From positions 1-64,000 of the forward strand of contig ML014210.1 of the NCBI GenBank assembly GCA_003615045.1: a stretch of DNA of 64,000 bases. Direction: 5' to 3'. A model generated the notes under the pieces. It did not search any database. It saw nothing but the letters and a program-made list of their open reading frames with translations, and had not been told where the DNA came from. A program made the position numbers and the translations under genes. This DNA comes from Caulochytrium protostelioides (Eukaryota; Chytridiomycota; Caulochytriomycetes; Caulochytriales; Caulochytriaceae). The stretch's first letter is position 1. Every line of letters begins with the position of its first letter. Positions 18,448 to 29,727 of this stretch are shown here, piece by piece.

Positions 18448-21400
18448 ATGGCGCTGGCCGCCGCCGCCACCGCCGCTGCGGGCGGTGGGAGTGGCAGTCG
18501 CTCGAGTCGCGCCGCGCTGAAAGCTTGCCGCGACGCGGTGCGGAGCCAGGCATGGCCCGAGGCTATCGAGCAGGCCGCCGCCGTGCTGCGGGAGGATCCC
18601 GACAACTACATGGCGCTGGTGTTCCGCGCGATGGCCGAGCGCGGCCTCGGCATGATCGACCGCGCCACCGCCACCTACCGCGCCGCCATCGCGCTCGAGC
18701 CCGAGACCTTGCCCGCGCTCCAGGTAAGACTTGCTCGGATGAAAGACGTTTGCTGGCATGATGAGCGGCTGATCAATGGGGAGGAGGCCTCGCCCGCGCT
18801 GACCCGTCTTCGTAGATGACCGCAGCAACCATTCGCAGCGACCACGACATCGACTCACGCGGCCTTTGTTCGGATGGGGTATGATTGCGTCTCGCTCAGG
18901 GTTACCACGTGCTGCTCCAAGGGATGCCCTCGCCGCCGTCGGATCAGCTGATCGATGTGCTCCAGCGGCTGGCGGCGCTGTATGGGGCGGACCCGGCGAC
19001 GGCCGACAAGGCGGAGGCCGTTGAGGCTCAGCTGTCTCGCGCTCTCGCCCAGGCCGAGCAGTGGAACGCGTGGCTCGAGCGGCAGCTGGCGCTCCTTGAG
19101 CGGCGCCGCGCCGTCGACGCCGCGGCCGCCGCCACGTACGCCCGCGACCTGCTCGACGAGACGATCGCGCGCGAGTCCCGCGCCATCGTGAAGGCGATCG
19201 CGGCGCAGCGCGGCCGCATCACCCGGGATCCATTCCCGCTGGTCCAGCGCCGCCTCCGTGCCGAGCATGCGCGCACGTCGCTGCTGCCGCGTCTGCTGTC
19301 GGGGCTCATCGCCCTTGCCGAGCCGCGGGCGGACGCTGCGCCCGCCACCGACGCCGCCACCGACGCCGCCGCTCCCGCCGTCGACGACGCCCCGCTTGGC
19401 GTCCCGATGCTCCGCGACTTGCAGGTTCGGCACTGGCTGCATACGCAAACCGCGGTGCATGCCTACCACGCGTTCGAAGCTGCCCTTCGTGGCGACGACG
19501 ACGACGACAACCATGCTGACGGAGTGATGGGCGGACCCGTCAGGACGGCGACGGAAACGGCGGTCAGGAATGGCACTGATGATGGTGACATCAGTGATGA
19601 TGCGCAGGCCACGGCGGCCGCCATGCACAGCGCCGCCTGGCAATTAGTCCGCGACGCGCAGGCCTCGTTCCCCGTGGCCGCGTGGGTCGCCGACACGGTG
19701 GCTGCCAGCGGCGACTGGGAACCGCTGCCGCCAGCGCTGCTGCGTGGCCTAGCCGCGGCGCTCGACCGCGCGACGCCGTACGACGACGCGGCGGCGCTCG
19801 GCGCGCTCGATGCCTCCATGGCCGCGGCCCATGCCACCGTCGTCAACGCCGCCACGGCGTGGCAGGCGCTCGGTGCGACCGCCGCCGGGGAGCGGCCGGC
19901 ACGCGTCGCCGCCGTGCGGCCCCACGTGGCGGCGCTCCAGCCCTTGGCGGCGCCGCGCTCGGCGACCGACCCGCCCCGCGTCGCCTTCCAGCTGTTCCAT
20001 CTCGTGTTGCTGCTCCAGCTCGCCCACGAAGCCGAGCTTCCCCAGCTGGTGCGGGACGCGCAGCGGCCGATGCGGCAAGCGCTGCGCGAGACGGCGCATG
20101 TCGACCCGGCCCATGCGCCGACGGCGGGGGCGGTCGCGCGCATCCGGTTCATCGAGGCCGCCGCGCTGATGCGGCAGCACGCGGCCGCCGACGCCCTTGC
20201 GCTGTGCAAGGCCAGCATGCAGGTGCACCCGCCGCCGCCGCCCGCCGTGGTCCGCGATTTTCTCGTGTGCATGGCGCAGTGCTTGATCCAGCTAGCAGAG
20301 TGGGCCAAGGCGGACGCCTGTCTGTCCCACCCAGCCGTCAGGGTCACGGCGTCGACGGCCGACGCCGCCACCGCCACGGCAGCGAACGGCGCGTATGTGT
20401 TTGTCGACGCCGTCGAAGTGGCGCTGCTCCGGCTGCAATGTCTCGTGGAGCAGGCCGACGCCGCGGCCGCAGCCCGCATTCTTCCCGATCTCGTGCCGCT
20501 GCTAGCCCAAGCAGACCCGTCCCGCACCGACCGCTTGCATCAGGCCGAGCTGTGCTACTGGCAGGGCCGCCTCGCCCTCGTCGAGGCGGCGGCGCCCGCG
20601 ACGGCGGACCGCTACGCCGTGGCACAGCCGCATCTCCTTGACGCCTGCCGCCGGCACGCGCAGCTGCCCGCCGCGACGCCGACCGCAGCCGAGCAGGCCC
20701 TCGGCGGCGCGATCTTTGGGTGGCTCGGGTTCGTGCTGCACGTGCAGGCCGAGGCGCAGGTCCAGGCGAACGCCCGTCGACACGGCGGCAGCAGCAGCAG
20801 CACGACGGCGGCGGCGGCGGCCACTGCGGCGCGGGCCGAAAAGTGTTTCCGCCGCGCCCTCGCGCTCGTGCCCGACCAGACACTGTCGGCGCGCACGCTG
20901 TCGGCGTCGCTGATCCGGTCCGGCCATCTGGCCGACGCCGTCCAAGTGCTTGAGCAGTTCCGCGCCCACGCGCCCCGCAGCGGCTGGTGCCTTCAGCAGC
21001 TGGGCATCTTGTACACGCGCCTGGGCCAGGACGATCGCGCCACGCCGTGCCTTCAGGCGAGTCTGCGCATCACGCAGTCCGCGACGCAGTGGGAAGCCCT
21101 CGGCTACGCGTACCGTCGCCAGAACCGCCTGACCTCGGCCTACAAAGCGTATGAACGGGCGCTTGCGCTCGTCGAGCCGGCGCGCGACCACGCCGCGGCC
21201 ACCGCCGCTGTCCCCGTCGCCTCCGCTGAGCCACGCGCCGCCCCCGCGGCCCGCGCATCCGTGCACTACCAGTTCGCCCAGGTTTGCCACGCGCTCGGCC
21301 GCTTCCAGGAAGCCCTGGACCACGACGATGCCGCGCTCGCGCTCGTCCGCAGTGACCCGGCCGCCTTCTCGCCCGTCTTCGGCATGGTCGTCGCTCATGA

Positions 21401-24400
21401 TCTGTGCTCGACGCTCCTCGCGTATGCGAAGGAGTGCGATGCGATGAATGCCGCCACCCGCGCGCAGCGGCTGCTGGGCCGGTTGTGCGGCGTCTATGCC
21501 GACGTCGTGGCGCGCCACCGCGGCGCCGGCGCCGGCCCCGGCGTGCCACCCGTGCTTGGCGGTCTCCACCTCGTCTTTGGCCACGCCGTCGCCTTTCTGG
21601 CGCAGACGTTTCCGGCCTGCGACGCGGCCCTCTTTGCCCCCGTGCTCGAGGCCCTCGAAGGCGCCGCCGCAGACGCCGCCGCCGCCGCCACATCGGAAGC
21701 GGCGCCCCTGGACGGCGCGTGGGCGCCGGTGGCCCGGGAGATCGCGGCGCTGGCGGGCCTCGGGCCGCCCATCACACGGCTCCTCCAACGCGCGGCGTCG
21801 TCCCTGCTGGAGATCGTGCGGGGCGCGAACCGCGCGCCCGGCGACGATGACGCAGCGCTCCCGCCCGCCAAGGTGCGCGCGCGGCATACCGGCGTGCTGC
21901 AGCTCCTCGTGCACCTGCTCGGGCGCTGGTGCCAGCTCGCGAGCCACGCGGGCATCGGCGGCATCGGCGGCATCGGCGGCGGCGCCGGTTCCCACTCGCC
22001 GGCGGCGGCGGCGCCGCCCACGCGCGTGGCGTCGGTGCGGCGATTTGCGTTCCAGCTGCTGCGCAGCGCGCTGCGGGCCGACCCGGCGTCGGTCGCGCTG
22101 TGGAACACGTGCGCCCTGCTGTGCCTCGACCCGGAGGTCCGCCAGCCGGCGCTCGCGCAGCACGCAGCCTTGCGCGCCTACCTGCTGTCGGCCGAGCAGA
22201 CGAAGCGCGCTGCGGCGCCTGTCGACCACGCGCCCGCGACGCAGCTCACGAACCTCGGGTACTTCTACCTGCACTGCGGCGACCGGCCGCTCGCCGCGCA
22301 CTGCTTCCGGCAGGCCAACCACCGCGACGTCCACAGCCCCGCGATGTGGTATGGTCTCGGCCGCACGGCCCTCGACGAGGCGACCCGCGCTACAGCCCTC
22401 GATGCGGCCGGCGCCGTCGGCGGGGGCCCGGGGGACGCTTCCGGGGACGCCGGTGCGCCGGCCGCTAGGGATGCGGCCGATGCGGTGGCACAGATGCAGC
22501 GCGCCGCGCAGCGGGACCGCACGCGCGCGCTTGCATGGATCCGCCAAGCGTATGCCGACGGCCCCACGCTCCGCGCGGTGTTGCTGTACATGGCGGACAC
22601 GTCCCTCGCGGCGCAGGCGGCGGGACGCGCCGACGCGCGATCCGACATGGCGGCGACGCTGCTCGATCTGCCCGAGCTGGCGTTCTGCCTGCGGCGCCTG
22701 AAGGCGCGCGGCGACGCCGCCCAGGCGCGCGACGCGACGCAGCTGTGGGTGACGCACGCCCTCGCGCTCGTCCTCGAGCGGCTCCAGCGGCCGGACCTCG
22801 CGTGGCCCGTGATGCAGGAAGCGCTCGCGCTCGCCACCGCCGCGCCGCAGCTCGTGACCGCCGCCGCGGCGTCGGAGCTGCCGCCGCGAGCGCGGACCGG
22901 CGCGGCCGCCGTCGACGCCGTCATCAAGCACAATGCCGCGCGGATCGCCTGCGCCGCCGGCGACGTCGCCGCCGCGCGGCCTCTCGCCGAGCAGGCCCTC
23001 GCCACGTATCCGTCGCCCATCACGCAACTTCAGTATGCGCTCGGGCTGTACTGGCAAGAAGACCTCGCCGGCAGTCTGCGCCAGCTTCAGCAGCTCGCCA
23101 AGCAGCTCGCCCCGGCATCGTCGGCGTCGGCGTCGGCGGAAACGCCGCTGCATCAGGTCGTCGCCCTCCTGCTCGGCCAGTGCCTCTACAGCTTCGGCAC
23201 CGACGCATACCGCCAGCTGGCGGCGCAGCCGCTCGCTCAGGCCGGTCGCGCTGCGACCGCCTACAGCACGACCGTCGCCACCCACGCCGCCCTCGCCGTC
23301 GCCTCGTTCGGCATGGTCATGGGCGACGCCGCCCTCGCCGACACGGGCCGGCAGCTCCTACACCTCGCCCTAGACCGGTTCTTGCCGCCCGCGGCGTCCG
23401 CGGTCTCCGCCGAGGCGACCCCGGACCCGGCGACTGCCGGATCGGCGGCGACGCCGACGCCGCGTGCGACGGGAATCGCCGTGCTTGCGCCGCACGCGAT
23501 CCTGACGCTTCGTCAAGTGTTGTTCGTGCTGACGCGTCTGGCCCTGGCGTGCGACCCGGCCGCCGGCGCCGCCCTCTATGCCCGCGCCACGGCCGCGCTG
23601 CCGCATTCCACCGCCATCGCCGTTGATGCCGCCGAGTATACTCGGCGCTACATGGCCGTCCCCGCGGCGATGCTGCCGCTGCCGCCGCCATCGCTTGAAT
23701 CAGAGGTCGAAACGACGCCGCCGCTGCCATCGACGGCGATCGCCGACGAGCCGGTCACGCTGTACACGGTACAGCTGCAGCTGCTCGCACGGCTGAACGC
23801 CCCGCTCGCGGCCGAGACCCCGGTGCTCGCGGGCGCCACGGCGGGTCTGCGCCTCTTCCCGCAGTGCCCGTCGCTGTGGCTGCTGGCGGGCCTCGCCGCG
23901 TGGCAGGAGAGCGTGCGGGCGCGACTGCTCGGCCGCCCCGCGCGGCCCGTGCTCGAGCAAGGCCTGCGGCTCGTGCGGCAAGGGCTGGCGCGCGCCCGCT
24001 TCGTGCAACACGCCGCCGCGGCGGCCACCGCCGACGCGTCCGTGGCCCAGCAGGAGACCGGCCGGCTCCTCGTCCACCCGGCGGAAGCGCCGCTGACGCC
24101 CACGTGGCACTGGCCCGTGGAGTGGCTCAGCCTGCTCGAGGCGCTGTTGCTGATGGTGCTGCGCCACCGTGCCGAGGCCGCGGCCGCGCTGGCGTCGCTG
24201 GCGGACGCCGGGCTCGAGGAGGACGCGGCCCTCGGGCCGGCCTTCCAGCTCGTCCAGGACCTGCACACGCTCGCGCCGGAAAGTCACGCGACGGGCCTCG
24301 CGGCGGCCGCCGTCCGCCTGGGCGCCTCGCAGCCGCTCGACCGCGACGCGAGCGCCGCCGTTGACGCGGCCCTCGCGGCCCTCGTGGCGGCGGCGCCCGA

Positions 24401-24815
24401 CCGCGCCGCTGCGGCGTCGGTGGCGGCGGCGGCGGCCTCGGGCGACGACGTGGCAGGCGCGGCGCCGGTCGACGTGGGCCCCGTGACAGACGCCGTGTTC
24501 GCGCAGCTGTTACGGGCCGTGCTGGCGATGCGGGACGCGGCCGACACCACGGCGGCGCGCGGCCTGCTGACGGAGCGCGCCGACAGCGGCCGCCGGCCCG
24601 CGGGCGTGTTCCTCCAGCACGTGCTCACGCTGACCGAGGTGGTGGTGCCCGCGGACACGGGCGCGACGCTCGATCTGGCGCGGATGAACGCCAAAGCCCG
24701 CAAGCGGTTCGACAAAGCTGTCGTCTATCTGCACACCAGTCCGCAGCGCCAATTCCTGCCGAAGCTCACGCGGTTTATCGAGAGTCTGCCCAAAGCAGCG
24801 CTGGCGGCGTCCTGA
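18448..24815 (+). CDS. SKI3: Ski3/TTC37-like superkiller TPR protein (two exons)
   Basis: Exon 1 is 18448-18723 and exon 2 is 18900-24815. The 176-nt intron (CTCCAG|GTAAGAC ... CTCGCTCAG|G, phase 0) gives 2063 residues. Ski3 is the TPR scaffold of the Ski complex (Ski2-Ski3-Ski8), which feeds mRNA to the cytoplasmic exosome. Exon 1 encodes the typical N-terminal TPR (LKACRDAVRSQAWPEAIEQA, LREDPDNYMALVFRAMAERG), and the reading continues across the junction as in the family (LPALQ|GYHVLLQGM). Many further TPRs follow, including AEKCFRRALALVPD, WCLQQLGILYTRLGQDDRA, WEALGYAYRRQNRLTSAYKAYERAL and LTNLGYFYLHCGDRPLAAHCFRQA. It is longer than yeast Ski3 because of Ala-rich linkers. The first in-frame ATG is 18448. 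Confidence 0.92.
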
Positions 24816-24907
24816 ACGGCGACCGTCGTGGACCCAGCGCCGGATCGCGCTTCGGCCTGCCTCCCCGCCCGACGGAGCGCGAACGGATGCTGAATTTTTT
24901 TTGGATC

Positions 24908-24959
24908 ATCGCACTTCATAGCATCGCACTTCATAGCATCGCACTTCATAGCATCGCAA
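24908..24959. repeat. 15-bp tandem repeat ATCGCACTTCATAGC in convergent 3' flanks
   Basis: Three perfect units plus a partial fourth, in the 150-bp gap between the SKI3 and Trs65-like stops. An oligo-T run lies just before it (24893-24902). Confidence 0.95.
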
Positions 24960-24965
24960 TTCGAC

Positions 24966-27900
24966 TTACGAGGACCGGATATAGATCTTGAGGGCTTCCT
25001 GGACCACCACGGACCGCTGCGTTTCCAAGTTGGTGATCCTAAGCGGCGGCAGGCTGTGCAGGTCGCCCTCCAGCGCCACAAAGTGCATCTGCGTTGAGGC
25101 ACAGCCCTGTGGCGGGCACAGCAGCACGTGGTGCGTGTCCAGCGGCACCAGGCCGCGCTGCTGCGCAGTCAGGCAGGCGAGTCGGCCCAGCGTCACGCGC
25201 TCGGGCTCGTACATGCTCACGAGGTCCGCGCGGCTTCCCGCGGCGGTCTCCCAGGGCCACGCGGCCCCGCCCCCCGGCATCGACGGCGGCAACGGCGGCC
25301 CGGCGGCGGCAGGAGACGCCAACACGTGTGTTGGCCACGTGCCTGGCTCCGGCTTGGCGGCGCCCGTGGGCGCCACGACATCGACTTCGAGCCGCTGCGC
25401 CGTCGATGACAGATTGGTCACGATCATCCGCACGCTGAAAACTTGATTGAGCGCGGAGGAGGGCGCGTCCAGCGTGAAGGTGACCATGAGCGCGTCGATG
25501 CCTGGCGGGCCCAGGGCGTGCGTGAGCGGCGCTGTGGCGGCCGTCGTCGTCGTCGTCGTCGTGGCGTTCGCGTGGTGCATCGCGAGCGAGGCGCGACTGC
25601 CGCTGCTTTCGTCCAGCAGACTCCCCATCGACGACCACGATGCCGCGCCGCCGTCGCCGCCGCCAGCGCCGCTCCCGCGGACGCGCTGCACGGCGTGTGT
25701 CGGGATCGACGGCGGCAGCCGCTGCGCGTCCAGCCGCGTCGCGACCGACCGGACATTCGGAAACCGCTTCGGCTCCAGCAGATCGATGCGACAGGACCAC
25801 ATCGACGTCATGGGCTGCACGCCGCCCGCGGTCACGAGGTCGTACGCCACGACGATCTTGACGACACTCGACGTCGTCAGCGGCGTCGAGCGGTACTGGC
25901 GGTACGCGGAGATGCCCGGGCCGCCCGTGGCGCCGGAGGCGCTTGCCGTGCCGGCGATCGTGCCATGCCCACCGCCGAGCGAAGCGCGGTGCACGCCCGA
26001 CGGCGTCGCGAGCGCATGGCTCGTGAGCTCGCTGTCGCTGCCCTCCGTCGGATCCAGCGACGCCATGGAGGTGGCGCGCGACGGCGCCGTCAGCGTCGGA
26101 TGCTCCATGGTCATGTCGGGCGGGATGAGGAGGCGCACGTGGTACAGCGCGTGGAGCTCGTGCGTGATGTGCGGCGCGGGCCGCGGGCGGCGATTGCGGC
26201 CGTGGCGCCCGCGGCGGCGGCCGGAGGCAGGAAGCGCCTGCGCCACGACCGCCGGCGGCAGGACCGTCGGACCGAGGACCACGGGCGCGTCGTCGTCGTC
26301 GTCGTCGTCGTTGCTGCCGCCGTCGCCCGCGGCATCCTCGGCGGAGGAGTTCGGGATCTTGGAGCAGACGGTGTTGTGAATCGTCACATCGAGGCGCTTC
26401 ACCACAATCGCGGTCTGGATGTATTCGTCGCGCAGGGCCGGGACCAGCCGCGCCGGAAAGCCTTCGAACCCGATGCGGCGGCTGTCCGGGTCGTCGCCGT
26501 CATCGTCGCTGCCGCTGCCGCCGCCACCGCCGCCGTCGTGGGCGAGGTCGTCGTCGCTGCCGCCGCCGGCCGCGGCGTCGCGGCCCATCATGAGCGGCGC
26601 GCGGTGCAGGGCGAGCGAAAAGATCCCCGTGTCGGCACTGAGCTTGGACCACTGACACGAGAGGCCGAGCAGCGGATGCAGTGGCATGCAGTGTTCGGTA
26701 TGCACCGGCGGGAACGCGCGCAGGCTGACGCCGCACGGGTGTCCGCGGCGTCGGGTCATGGGCGCGCCGCCGCCGCCGCCGCTGCCACTGCTGCTGCTGG
26801 CGCCCATCACGTCGTCGAGCTCAGGGATCCGCGGGAACTGCGGGCTATCGTAGACGCCGAGTTCGGACGTCATGTCCATCATGCCCTCGTCGCCCAGCTC
26901 GCGATCCCACCCGAGCGTCGTCGCCAGCGATGGCGGCGTCGGCGTCGGCAGGGAGCGTCCGCCGCCGCCGCCGCCGCCGCCGGAGATCTCTGCCATGCCG
27001 ACGGCGATGGGGTCGCTGGCGTTCACAAGACCCGAGTCAGAGCGCGAGAGCTGCGCCACATCGAGATCCAGCCGGTCTTCGCTTTGGGACACATCGACCG
27101 AAATAGCGAGCCAGCGCGGTATGGGGCGTTCATTGACGAGCGGCAGCGACAGGGGGATCCGAAGCCGCAAGATGGGCCGTGCATTCGGACGCGAGGGCGC
27201 GGGCGTGCAGCCGTCGTCGACGACCATGTGGACGAGATGGTCGTCGCCCATGCGTTCGATGAGGATCGGCAGCCGCCGGAGGTCCGCGGGCGATAGCGTA
27301 TACTGAAAGAAGGGCAGTTCCGGGTCTTCCATGACGACAGCGGCCGGCGCGACCGTCTCAGCCTCGCGCGTCCCGCCCTCGCTCCCCGGTCCATCGGCGT
27401 AGGGCGATGCCGTGAGCGAGAGCGTCCGTGACGCGCCGCTGCCACCGCTCATACCGCCGGGGGTGGTGGTGGCCGTGATCGCGCTCGCCGCGAAGGGTGC
27501 GTTGGACACGCGGCGGCCAAGCCGCGGCATGGTCGGCGGCGCCAACGCCGTCGGCCCTGAGGACGGCGCGAAGCTGCCGAGCGCGGCGAGGCCGCCGTGA
27601 ATCGAGACAGACGCGGACATAGCCGGCGAGGCGGGCGGGTCGGGAATGCCGGCGAGCAGCGGGCTCGAGGCCATGCGGATCGAGGTCCCGCGGCGGTGGA
27701 GCATCTTGCCCGACGGGTGGAGCGGTGACGGGCTGCCGGCGCCGGCGCCGATCGAGCGCTTGCGGTCGGCCGTGAGCGTGCTGGACCGCGGCCGCGCCGA
27801 CGCGTCGTGCATCGCGAGACCCCCGACCGCGGGACTCCCGCCCATCGGCCGACCGAGGCCGGACGCTGTCGAGGACGCCGCAGCCAGCATGGAACCGTTC

Positions 27901-28355
27901 CATGCGGCGGCTTCGCGGAGATCGCGGCCGGCTTTGCCCGGCACGCCGTGCCCCGAGGCGGCGGCGCGGCTCGAGGTCCGGGGCTTCAGCGTGACGGCGC
28001 GGCGGCCGAGGTCGTGGTGCGCCGGCGCGGCGGCGGCAGTGGAACGGGCGGCCTGTGCGGTGCGAGTGACGCGGACGGTGCGGCCGGCGACCTTGATGTC
28101 GAGGCCGTCGCGGACGAGCCGGACCAGCGTCTCGGGCGCGATGGGCGTTGCAGTCGCCGCGTGCGACGGCGTGATGACGAGCTGGAAGCCCAGCGGCTCG
28201 TCGTAGTAGGCCTGGAGGCGCGTGTCCGGCGCGAGTGGCGGCAGCCCCGCCGTCGCGGACACACCCGTGGCGCCGGCCGGCCCGCGACGGTCGAAGCGCG
28301 GCACATGGATGGCAAACGACGCGTCCGCCAGAAACGCGCTTAGCAGGCGGTCCAT
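24966..28355 (-). CDS. TRS65: TRAPPII subunit Trs65-like protein
   Basis: 1129-residue single-exon protein with the layout of Trs65: long disordered inserts between beta-rich blocks and a conserved C-terminal immunoglobulin-like region. The best match I can see is that C-terminus: LVPLDTHHVLLCPPQGCAST, MHFVALEGDLHSLPPLRI and TNLETQRSVVVQEALKIYI. Fungal Trs65 proteins there have PLDTxV..GPL.PG...E..L.FLAL..G...L..LR..DL. Trs65 is a TRAPPII-specific subunit for Golgi exit. An upstream beta domain (FSVRMIVTNLSSTAQRLEVDV) fits the same fold. Inserts are rich in Ser, Gly, Asp runs and His. The first ATG in frame is 28355 (MDRLLSAFLADASFAIHVP). An unrelated large Golgi protein is not excluded. Confidence 0.6.
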   Translation of the reverse strand: MDRLLSAFLADASFAIHVPRFDRRGPAGATGVSATAGLPPLAPDTRLQAYYDEPLGFQLVITPSHAATATPIAPETLVRLVRDGLDIKVAGRTVRVTRTAQAARSTAAAAPAHHDLGRRAVTLKPRTSSRAAASGHGVPGKAGRDLREAAAWNGSMLAAASSTASGLGRPMGGSPAVGGLAMHDASARPRSSTLTADRKRSIGAGAGSPSPLHPSGKMLHRRGTSIRMASSPLLAGIPDPPASPAMSASVSIHGGLAALGSFAPSSGPTALAPPTMPRLGRRVSNAPFAASAITATTTPGGMSGGSGASRTLSLTASPYADGPGSEGGTREAETVAPAAVVMEDPELPFFQYTLSPADLRRLPILIERMGDDHLVHMVVDDGCTPAPSRPNARPILRLRIPLSLPLVNERPIPRWLAISVDVSQSEDRLDLDVAQLSRSDSGLVNASDPIAVGMAEISGGGGGGGGRSLPTPTPPSLATTLGWDRELGDEGMMDMTSELGVYDSPQFPRIPELDDVMGASSSSGSGGGGGAPMTRRRGHPCGVSLRAFPPVHTEHCMPLHPLLGLSCQWSKLSADTGIFSLALHRAPLMMGRDAAAGGGSDDDLAHDGGGGGGSGSDDDGDDPDSRRIGFEGFPARLVPALRDEYIQTAIVVKRLDVTIHNTVCSKIPNSSAEDAAGDGGSNDDDDDDDAPVVLGPTVLPPAVVAQALPASGRRRGRHGRNRRPRPAPHITHELHALYHVRLLIPPDMTMEHPTLTAPSRATSMASLDPTEGSDSELTSHALATPSGVHRASLGGGHGTIAGTASASGATGGPGISAYRQYRSTPLTTSSVVKIVVAYDLVTAGGVQPMTSMWSCRIDLLEPKRFPNVRSVATRLDAQRLPPSIPTHAVQRVRGSGAGGGDGGAASWSSMGSLLDESSGSRASLAMHHANATTTTTTTAATAPLTHALGPPGIDALMVTFTLDAPSSALNQVFSVRMIVTNLSSTAQRLEVDVVAPTGAAKPEPGTWPTHVLASPAAAGPPLPPSMPGGGAAWPWETAAGSRADLVSMYEPERVTLGRLACLTAQQRGLVPLDTHHVLLCPPQGCASTQMHFVALEGDLHSLPPLRITNLETQRSVVVQEALKIYIRSS

Positions 28356-29727
28356 CCTGGAGACGACCGCTTTGGCGCGCGGGAGCACGGGCACCGATCG
28401 GCAAGGATCGCTCCGGAACGAGGGAGGGCGACACTACCCACGCAGCACCAGAGAGAGTCGGAGATGTGACCGGGCGGCGTGCGGACACGGCGCCGCAGGG
28501 TCCGTCCGCTCAGCGAGGACGATGCACGGCCAAGCACGCACCGGCGGCGCGTGCCCGCAGACCACGCCCGCGTGTGGACGGCCTACGAGCTGCCGGGGCA
28601 GCGGCGACGGACCTCAGTTGGCTTGTGGTCGCTGCAGCACCAGGTCTATATCCATGGCGGCACGTGGCGACGGCGGTTGGTCTGGCAAGATCGGATCGAC
28701 CCTGGTGGGGAGGCGCAGGCGAGCGCTTCGGGGCCGAGCGGGGCCTCAAAGGCTATCGCGCGGCCTGGGGGAGCAGCTAGGCCCCCCCGAAGGGGTGCCC
28801 TGAGCATCCCCACCGCGATCGGCAATCCCTGGGTTCCCTAAGTTCCCTGGATTCATACTCGGAGACCAAGTCGTCGTGGACATAAGGGCCAGACAAAACG
28901 TATGGTGACCCTCGAGTCGGTCTCCTCCTCTCTGCGAGTGGTTAGTCGCGAGAAGCAGACAGACCGGCAAGGGGGGCGACATGACGTGGTTCATTCGATG
29001 CTGCCCGCCTCTTCCCAGCGTCAGTGCCGGCAAACAGCGAGAGATGAATCGGTGGGCGGGGTATTATGCGCTGATACGAGCCTTCTTACTGTGTTACGTA
29101 TGCTGGGGCCTAGGAAACACTTTGGAATCGTCGCATCGGGTATGCGCTTCGCTGATGACGACGGCACCGGTCGCCCTGGGGACAAGGGAGAAAAATGGTT
29201 GAGTCCGCTCAGCCCTCCGCGCCGGCTGTTGTCTCGTGCCAGCGCAACCGGGGGGCCTTGCAACGGGGGGCCATCGTCGGCGGCGTGCGCACACTTCGGA
29301 GCCAAGCACCTGGACCGGAAGGCCTCGTTCCATGCCGCCGCTCGCCCTCCACCAGCGATACAACCGCAGCGCATCGGACGTCACGACCTCTCGAGACAAC
29401 GCGTATCTGCCGCTTGCATCGGCATATGAACGACGCTGTCGGCTGGAGGGCCCATGTCGGCGTCGTCTGACCGTCGTGCCTGGCCGCCGCCCCTCCTCGC
29501 CAAACTCCGACATTCCCGCCACCCTGCTGTCCGTGGTCGCGCGAGCTTGCTGCTGCTGCTGCTGCTGCTGCTCTTGCTGCTCGTACTGCTATTTGACGCA
29601 AGCTCATCGTCACTTGCGGATACACCACGCACGTCATCGCCTGATTGATGCGTTTGAGACCCTGTTGATACCCCGTGAACGGTTCTCTCGCCGACCTTCC
29701 CGAACGCCTGACCGCCCGACCGCCACG
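28356..29727. other. Intergenic: divergent region Trs65-like/RPAC1
   Basis: No gene recognised. An ATG frame of 73 codons at 28981 has a hydrophobic stretch but no other support. A CTG triplet run lies at 29547-29582, about 150 nt upstream of the RPAC1 start. Confidence 0.5.
29547..29582. repeat. CTG triplet run upstream of RPAC1
   Basis: About nine CTG units with one CTT interruption, probably in the RPAC1 promoter or 5' UTR. Confidence 0.9.

Noticed and set aside
20502-23285. 927-codon open frame antisense to SKI3
   Set aside because: Shadow of the GC3-rich SKI3 coding strand; Arg/Gly-rich and without motifs.
28222-28841. Overlapping plus-strand frames upstream of RPAC1
   Set aside because: They overlap the N-terminal coding part of the Trs65-like gene and have no motif or consistent codon pattern.
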